DNA of 13,490 nt. It comes from Stephanodiscus triporus (Eukaryota > Bacillariophyta > Thalassiosirophyceae > Thalassiosirales > Thalassiosiraceae). The DNA is taken from positions 1 to 13,490 of the forward strand of contig JALLAZ010001755.1 of NCBI GenBank assembly GCA_036939755.1, written 5' to 3'. The notes beneath the pieces were generated by a model. That model was not told the DNA's origin. It did no database searches and worked only from the letters and a program-made list of their open reading frames with translations. The stretch's first letter is position 1. The number at the start of each line of letters is the position of its first letter. Shown piece after piece: positions 8,040-13,490 of the stretch. The position numbers and the translations under genes are program-made.

Positions 8040-9971
8040 TACGACGAAGAAGAGGATGTGGTGATGCAAACGATCGAGGTCAACGACCCCAATTTTACGG
8101 AGCTAAAAGTTGGATTTGGTCGACCCTATGCCGCAGGTCGGGGTTCCGAAGATAGCTACTTACCCCCAAGTGGTGATTGGAAGGGCCTTGGAAGAGCCAT
8201 TGGTGAGAATAGGCACTTCGCAGAAGTTGTAATGTGTGGTGGTGCCGAGTTCTCGATCCCAGCGAAATGCCAGCTATCATCGGAAGATCTCCATTTTTTT
8301 CTGGATGGATTAGCTTTGAATCGATCTATCCGCAAATTGAGCTTTGTTGGCGTGGAACTCTCTGGTGGAGAAACATGGAGGATAATGAACCGACTTTTCA
8401 CCAACAATCCAGCATTGGACTCCCTGGGGGTGGACGAGGATTGCGAAATAAGTGTATTTAAGAGTTGGCATCAGCATTACGAAGGTTTGACTCGCTGCAA
8501 AATTTCATTTTTGCCAATAGCGATATCAATGATGATGTCAGTGATGTCATCGAAGCACTGGTTGGTCATAGTGGTTTGAAGGAACTTACTCTTCGACAAT
8601 GTATTATCGGGAGGATGGGATTTGCCGCGATGGCAACGATCCTGCAGAATCCAGGATCTAATCTGAAGGCTCTCCGTCTGAGCATTCTGGACATTGTTGA
8701 GGGAGGGGCGAGTTTATTCGCAAATGGTCTTACCAGTAACATCACGCTCAAAGAGCTGGAGATCAATTGTGAATGTTGGAGCGACGCCGAAATAACTGAC
8801 ATGGAATTCTTGCAGGCAATCTTTGCCGCATTGCATCGGAGAAGGTGCAGGTTAGAGAAGTTAACAGTCTATGGAAACAGTGACGGTGCCACTGAGCACT
8901 CGCTGTCAAGAGCGCTACAAACCCACAGCACCACCCTCAAGATTCTGGATCTACGTTATTATTGTGGGATTACGCTTGCAAGTTGGAGCTCCATCTTTTG
9001 GCATTTGCAGCGCCGGCATTCTAGATGAGAGAAACTTCAACTATGCTTAAGATGCAGTTCCATGAGTGATGAGAAAATTTTTGTTCTTTCAAATGCACTC
9101 GTCAACAACAATCTGCTGAAAGAATTGGATCTCAGTGGCAGCAATAGTTCTCTTATGGGGGACGGTATTACTGGAGCAGGATGGGCGGCTTTCTCTACTG
9201 TTCTACGTGATCCCAATACGGCCTTGGAGAAACTGAATCTGACTAGCAATATAATCACCGACCATATTTTGACGTCATTTGCAGAAGCGATGGCCAACAA
9301 TAACAAGTTGAAAGAACTAGCAATTGGAGGTGACAAACACATGAGCGCAGGTGATTCTGCCACCATTGAAGGATGGGTGGCATTCTCGAGCATTCTGTGA
9401 AATCCCAACTCAGCATTTGGAAAAACTGAGCCTGATTGGAAATGTCATCAATGACCCTGTTTTGATTTCGTGTGTGAATTCGTTGATCAACAACTGCGGG
9501 CTAAGAGAACTGGAACTGGACCTTAGCTTTGACATTGGTCGCAGATGCAAAAATAATATCACCATCGATTGATATGCAGTGTTAATCAATGCTTTGCTTA
9601 ACACATTGTGCATCTTGGGTACATTTGATTCCAACCACACCCTCCGGAGACTTGGTCATCTCTCTGACGAAGATGACATGACAGAGGTACGCTTTTTGCC
9701 TATAGATCCTACCTCTCCGTTGCGACTCAATGCCGAGAATTTTGAGAGCGAAGAAAGACGCATCAAGATTATCAAGATGCATTTTAGTGGATGAGAAGTT
9801 AACATACAGCCTTTTATGGACATGGAGTTGACAGTGTTGCCCGCCGCTATATTTTGGATTGTCAGAGGGGAATATGTTGATGAACATGCTACTGAACGGC
9901 GTGTCAGTAGGAATGAATTATCATTGTTGTATCAGTTGATTCGTGCTGTGCTGACGCTGTTTGAACACTGA
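7896..9971 (+). pseudogene. Leucine-rich-repeat protein gene, broken by frameshifts and TGA codons
   Basis: The first in-frame ATG is at 7896. The N-terminal 60 residues are very acidic and contain an internal repeat (SDGYG-x-DDMS twice). From about 8270 to 9650 there are ribonuclease-inhibitor-like LRRs, recognisable by LKELxL and LEKLxLxxN motifs with N-N-x-L-K-E-L spacing. The reading frame changes at about 8460 (one base apparently lost: VFK then ELASALRRF) and back at about 9416 (one extra T: NSA then LEKLSLIGN). TGA codons interrupt it at 9026-9028, 9398-9400, 9570-9572 and 9792-9794, while family-like sequence continues across each. The last part (QPFMDMELTVLP and following residues) is a plausible C-terminus ending at TGA 9969-9971. 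I read it as a recent pseudogene of an LRR family. Sequencing error could explain the frameshifts but less easily all the stops. Confidence 0.78.
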
Positions 9972-10643
9972 GAATGTCATAAATTGCCATTGGATAGGTT
10001 GCAAGAAGTCTATGAAGACTATCCAGATCAGACGTTTGTAATACGGGGATACATATTCTGTTACATAATCATAACAACAAATAGATTTGCCAGGGATAGT
10101 TGTTCAGTAGATATGGTAGATACTTCACTTACGGTCCCTGGCCAAACATGATTATGCTCATGTCCCTGATGCACATCGCCGACAATATGCTGCTACAAAG
10201 AGCTAAGAGAGGCATTATTGCTACCGTGGGTGTACTAGTGCTGGATGTTGAGGGCGAGATGCACTTCACTCGTTCTAAAGAGAATCTCAAATCTTCACGA
10301 AATGAAACGTTGAATTTTTCTTCCGTCATCTATATGTTATGATGTCAACACGTGAAGAATATTGTAAGTAACTTGACGGCTATTAAATGAGGATAGCTCA
10401 TATTTGGTTTATCATAATTTGTACTGGTATTTTATATGAGTCTTGAGCGGTTATCTCCCCTCCCAATTGCTAACCTTTGAATTGGACACCTTTTCCCCCA
10501 TACATATTTGCCACAAAAACGATAAAATAATGGCGTCAAGAGAGGTTAATCTTAACCTGTGATGCACCAGAAGCTGTTAATTCTCTAGAGCTGTGGCCTT
10601 TCCATGTACTAGTTGCAAGTTTCCGTATCGTTTTGCATCCGTC
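9972..10643. other. Intergenic or degenerate region between the LRR pseudogene and the FKBP gene
   Basis: The LRR reading frame stays open for another 60 codons (9972-10151) after the TGA at 9969-9971, without recognisable motifs. A 64-residue frame starting at an in-frame ATG (10148-10150) runs to 10342, but resembles nothing I know. The rest is AT-rich and should include the 3' untranslated region of the FKBP gene. Nothing here supports a separate gene. Confidence 0.5.
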
Positions 10644-11312
10644 TTAATCGTCACCAATCAGCTCAATCAACTCTCGCTCCTTACCCGGAAGACCCACCAT
10701 CTCTACATCAAAGACGATTTCTGCATTTCCAGGAATACGAGGCTTTCCCGCAGATGCAGGGCGGCCTTTGTCGCCAAAGGCAAGTTTACCCTGATTCGAA
10801 CGAACACTCCGCATTGAGAAAAAACTAACTAAAACAAACAGCATAAATCCTCACACAATATCGATGTCCCCACTCACCGGAATAGTTAGGACCCATCGAT
10901 CTCCCACCCTCATCTTGGGCAGCACCTCCTCCACTCCCTTGATCAGGCCGCCGCTTCCCACGCGGGTGAAGTACGGCTCGGGCGTATCGAAGACGTCGTC
11001 GATCTTTGTCTCCCCCTGGTAGGCCGAGAATCGAATGGCAGCGAGTTCCCCGATAGCGGGCTGCGGTCCGGTTCCCGATTTCGTGACCTTGATAGAGACG
11101 CCCGAGGCGGTCGTCTCGTCGGCGAAGGCCGGGAGGCCGAGGCAAGTGGCGGCTGCGGCGGCGATCCCGACGCCGGCCGCGTCGCGGAGGAATTCCGTCC
11201 TCGATTTTTGTGCCGACAGCGATGTGGGGCTCGAGCGAGATAGGGGCGCGGGTGACAAGAATGCCGCGGCGGGGGCAAACACCGAAAGGAGGAGGATGCA
11301 GACAGATTTCAT
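10644..11312 (-). CDS. Thylakoid-lumen FKBP-type peptidyl-prolyl isomerase-like protein
   Basis: The CDS is complement(join(10644-10790, 10878-11312)), 193 residues, with an 87-nt GT-AG intron (donor GTGAGT, phase 0). The start is the ATG at 11310-11312, which opens a signal peptide (MKSVCILLLSVFAPAAAF) with the A-A-F-L-S-P plastid-entry junction. A second hydrophobic segment (residues about 46-62) ends in an A-F-A cleavage motif before DE, a thylakoid-lumen transfer signal. The rest is an FKBP domain: VTKSGTG-P, AYQGE, DVFDTPEPYF, GGLIKGVEEVLPKMRVGDRW, then after the intron KLAFGDKG, IPGNAEIVFDVEMVGL. The usual active-site Trp after the V-I core is Val here, and the YG of the 80s loop is FG, so isomerase activity may be weak. 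Many lumenal FKBPs of plants have lost activity and act as assembly factors. A twin-arginine motif is not clear; the signal reads SRTEFLR. Confidence 0.88.
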
Positions 11313-12039
11313 GTTGGATGATAATAATGTCTGCGATCGGTTGTGTATGGTAGGTTTTGTGTCTCTGTTGAGGACAGCCTTTGCTGCGGTGTTTTTTTTG
11401 GTGTCAGACTGGGGACACACGATGACGTCAGCGGGTGCTTGGCTGGGGGCGGGCGGGGGGGGTCAACTCCCAACATATCCCGCACCCGTTTACCTATTGA
11501 ATTACGATACTACGAGTCCGGTAACAATTGAGAAAGGACTTCCTAACGAGTTCCTAACGAGTTCCTAACGAGTTCCTACCGAGTTCCTAACGAGTTCCTA
11601 CCGAGTTCCTAACAAGTTCCTAACGACTTACCAGATTTTACTAGCTTCGCCTAATAAAGTACGTTAGAGGACACACCACACACCAATTCCGCTTCCGCAT
11701 TGCTCCCCTACCCGCCGCCACCGCCTCCTCTCTTGTCGCATCCGCCGACCGCCGCCGCCCGCCGCCACATCCGCAAGTAGCCCTCGACCTCCCCAACCAT
11801 CCCCCCCCTCGGTGTTTATCGTATCTACGATACCATTCTTGGTAGAGAAGTAGGTAGGAGTACACGAATACGATATTATATTATCGATGGAGGCTTACGC
11901 AGATATGGATATGATTCAGACCTTTTTTACGTCGTCATCTCTCACTTGGGTGGGAGGTATGTTAAACGTCCAGGATCGGTGCCGATTGGAACAGTCGCAA
12001 AGATAAGTGAATAGAACAATCTATTCAATAAAAACGACA
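11313..12039. promoter_or_regulatory. Divergent intergenic region between the FKBP and TPR-methyltransferase genes
   Basis: These 727 bases must contain both promoters. The region holds a G-rich stretch (11440-11462), an 11-bp minisatellite (11540-11627), a C-rich stretch (11700-11812), and a small hairpin-forming sequence TATCGTATCTACGATA near 11819. No coding region is supported: the frames across it are low-complexity. The halves on either side of the minisatellite differ in composition. Confidence 0.5.
11540..11627 (+). repeat. 11-bp minisatellite, eight tandem copies
   Basis: The unit TTCCTAACGAG is repeated eight times without gaps. Copies 4 and 6 carry ACC for AAC, copy 7 reads AAG and copy 8 GAC at the end. 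The period is close to one DNA helical turn. It lies 228 bases upstream of the FKBP start and 413 bases upstream of the methyltransferase start. Confidence 0.95.
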
Positions 12040-13490
12040 ATGACCCATAACTGGGCTGACCCCATCATGATCTTTCTAGTCGCTGCTTTAGTGGTGTCCG
12101 TTTCATCTTCGCCATCCAAAAACGTGGGTAAAATCGTTAATTATCTGAAGGAGGGGAACGATGCGCTCGCCGCGGGAGATTTTCAAGCTGCCATCCGGAG
12201 CTACAAGGCATGCCTTGCATTAGACCCCGATGAAAGGTACTGCAACATCAACTACGCAAGCAGCTTGGTCAACGAATGGAACAAATCGGAAGAGTACGAT
12301 AATGCCAAATGGGAGCAAACGGCGAGGGCAATGTCCGCATTGCGACACGTTCTTAGTTTGCATCCAAGAGATGGCGATGCAGCATTCAACTAAGCCCTAT
12401 TGTTACAGGACTCATTGGGGTCAGAGGAGACTACGCGAGAAAGTGCATCGTTGTATCAAATCGCCGTTGAGGCGATGGAAATGGATCCCGACGAGGGAGA
12501 TTGATAGGATGCCTTGGCGAATTTGGCCACGGTGAAGCAAGAACTGGGGGAGCACTTTGGTCCCTACAGTAGCTGACAGAGTTATGAGCGTGCCATCGTC
12601 CTGCTGGAGGGGATGATACAAAAATACAATGCCTACATTGACTGGATGATTAACAATCACGAGGCGGTGACGACAGAATATGACGACGAGGGCTTCCACT
12701 ATGCACAAACGCAAGTCCTCACAATGAGTGCATGCGCCTCAAAGCTGTACTACGGATATGGCACAATACTTTCCGACTTGTCGCCGTCGGACTGTCTGCA
12801 TTTGATGGCCGAAGAGTCCCTGTTGATTGATACAGAGCAGACCACGTCCTTTGCCATCCGCACCACCAGCAAGGACGATAAGGATGAGAAATCGGCCAAG
12901 GTAGTTTGCGAGACAAATGCCCTGAATGCGATGCAAATGGCCGTGAATTTGTTTGATGGGAACAATATCCTCGCATTGCACATGCTAGCGGCCATGACTG
13001 GTGGAGAGGATGACGACGACGGCGGATACGGAAGTCAGGAGAGAGCATCCAATGAATTTGTTTCTGCATTGTTCGATGACTTCGCGGATACATTCGATGA
13101 GAAATTGGGCGCACTTGCATATCAAGTTCCAAAGCTTGTCGGGGAGGTGGCGTATGATGTGTTGAGGATGTCGCAGAAAGAATCGATTGACTCTATCTTG
13201 GACGCTGGCTGCGGTACCGGACTAGCAGGGCAATTTCTACAACCCCCAGTGGAAGGACCGTTGGTAGGCGTTGATTTATCCAACCAAATGTTGCAAAAGG
13301 CCGCACAGTGCACTCTTGTGAAGGGATGTGGACTGAAGGTAGAAGATTCCACGGTTTTGGATGATGCAGGAGTGGACGGACACTCGAGCAAGCCTCTTTA
13401 CGACAAACTAGCACTGTCAGATCTTGAGACAGTCACTTTGGATGATTTGGTTTCGGGTTTATCTGGTGAAAAAATAGATGGATTTGACCT
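12040..13490 (+). pseudogene. TPR-methyltransferase gene with four in-frame stops (3' partial)
   Basis: The first ATG in frame is at 12040. Residues 1-24 (MTHNWADPIMIFLVAALVV and onward) look like a signal peptide or anchor. TPR helices follow (EGNDALAAGDFQAAIRSYKA, ALDPDERYCNINYASSLV, and more). A long helical region leads to a class I methyltransferase domain with motif I ILDAGCGTGLAG (about 13195-13230), the post-I acidic strand VGVDLSNQML, and LYDKLALSDLE before the window ends. This order matches predicted TPR-containing SAM-dependent methyltransferases (COG4976 type); the substrate is unknown. The same frame is interrupted by TAA 12391-12393, TGA 12502-12504, TAG 12505-12507 and TGA 12574-12576, yet TPR-like sequence continues across all of them without a frameshift. 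From 12577 the frame is open to the end. I call it a probable pseudogene. A spliced gene is less likely because no GT-AG pair removes the stops while keeping the TPR sequence. Confidence 0.72.

Noticed and set aside
7896..9971. TGA as selenocysteine or as a sense codon
   Set aside because: The same gene has two frameshifts, none of the positions has a Cys-like context, and other genes in the window end with TGA normally.
10100..10342. Plus-strand frame rich in Met and hydrophobic residues, and its minus-strand counterpart at 10129-10329
   Set aside because: The plus frame begins with TTG, neither strand shows a known motif, and the region is AT-rich and probably untranslated.
11313..11420. 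Longer FKBP N-terminus starting at 11420
   Set aside because: The extra 36 residues are polar and would bury the signal peptide. The internal ATG at 11310-11312 gives a standard bipartite plastid signal.
11641..11865. A 74-residue minus-strand frame rich in Arg and Gly
   Set aside because: It is the translation of the C-rich low-complexity stretch at 11700-11812 and has no domain or conserved pattern.
12007..12039. A GTG-initiated upstream extension of the TPR-methyltransferase
   Set aside because: GTG starts are not expected in a eukaryotic nuclear gene, and the ATG at 12040 begins a plausible signal peptide.

Overview
The window looks like nuclear DNA of a photosynthetic stramenopile, most likely a diatom. 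The main reason is that two genes (3764-6361 and 10644-11312) encode N-termini with a signal peptide followed by an 'A-F' junction (TAFSP, AAFLSP). That is the bipartite plastid-targeting signal typical of diatoms and relatives with four-membrane plastids. Short GT-AG introns (74-111 nt) and the protein families present (secreted trypsin-like protease, F-box-like, acidic-N-terminus LRR protein) also fit. No species call is possible from this alone.

Layout, left to right. Positions 1-222 hold the C-terminal end of a protease-like paralog. Positions 791-2364 hold a complete five-exon secreted trypsin-like serine protease with the same kind of Pro/Ser/Thr-rich tail, so the two look like a tandem pair. 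Positions 2365-3763 are mostly non-coding, partly GC-rich, with two doubtful small minus-strand reading frames. Positions 3764-6361 encode an 865-residue, intronless, plastid-targeted protein with two very similar ApaG domains. A convergent minus-strand gene at 6746-7504 encodes an F-box-like protein. Positions 7603-7822 hold a long, almost perfect inverted repeat that sits between that gene and a plus-strand LRR gene (7896-9971). The LRR gene is broken by two compensating frameshifts and four in-frame TGA codons. Positions 9972-10643 are non-coding or degenerate. A two-exon minus-strand gene (10644-11312) encodes a thylakoid-lumen FKBP. An 11-bp minisatellite (11540-11627) lies in the divergent intergenic region before a TPR-methyltransferase gene (12040 to the window end). 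That gene keeps one reading frame throughout but is interrupted by four stop codons.

The genes do not form an operon or an obvious pathway. Two are plastid proteins (ApaG protein, lumenal FKBP), two belong to the secretory pathway (proteases), and the TPR-methyltransferase begins with a hydrophobic signal-like segment. The most unusual points are the double-ApaG plastid protein, the two stop-riddled genes flanking an intact FKBP gene, the hairpin-forming repeat in the shared 5' region of the F-box and LRR genes, and the stop-free intron placed exactly at the protease catalytic serine motif.
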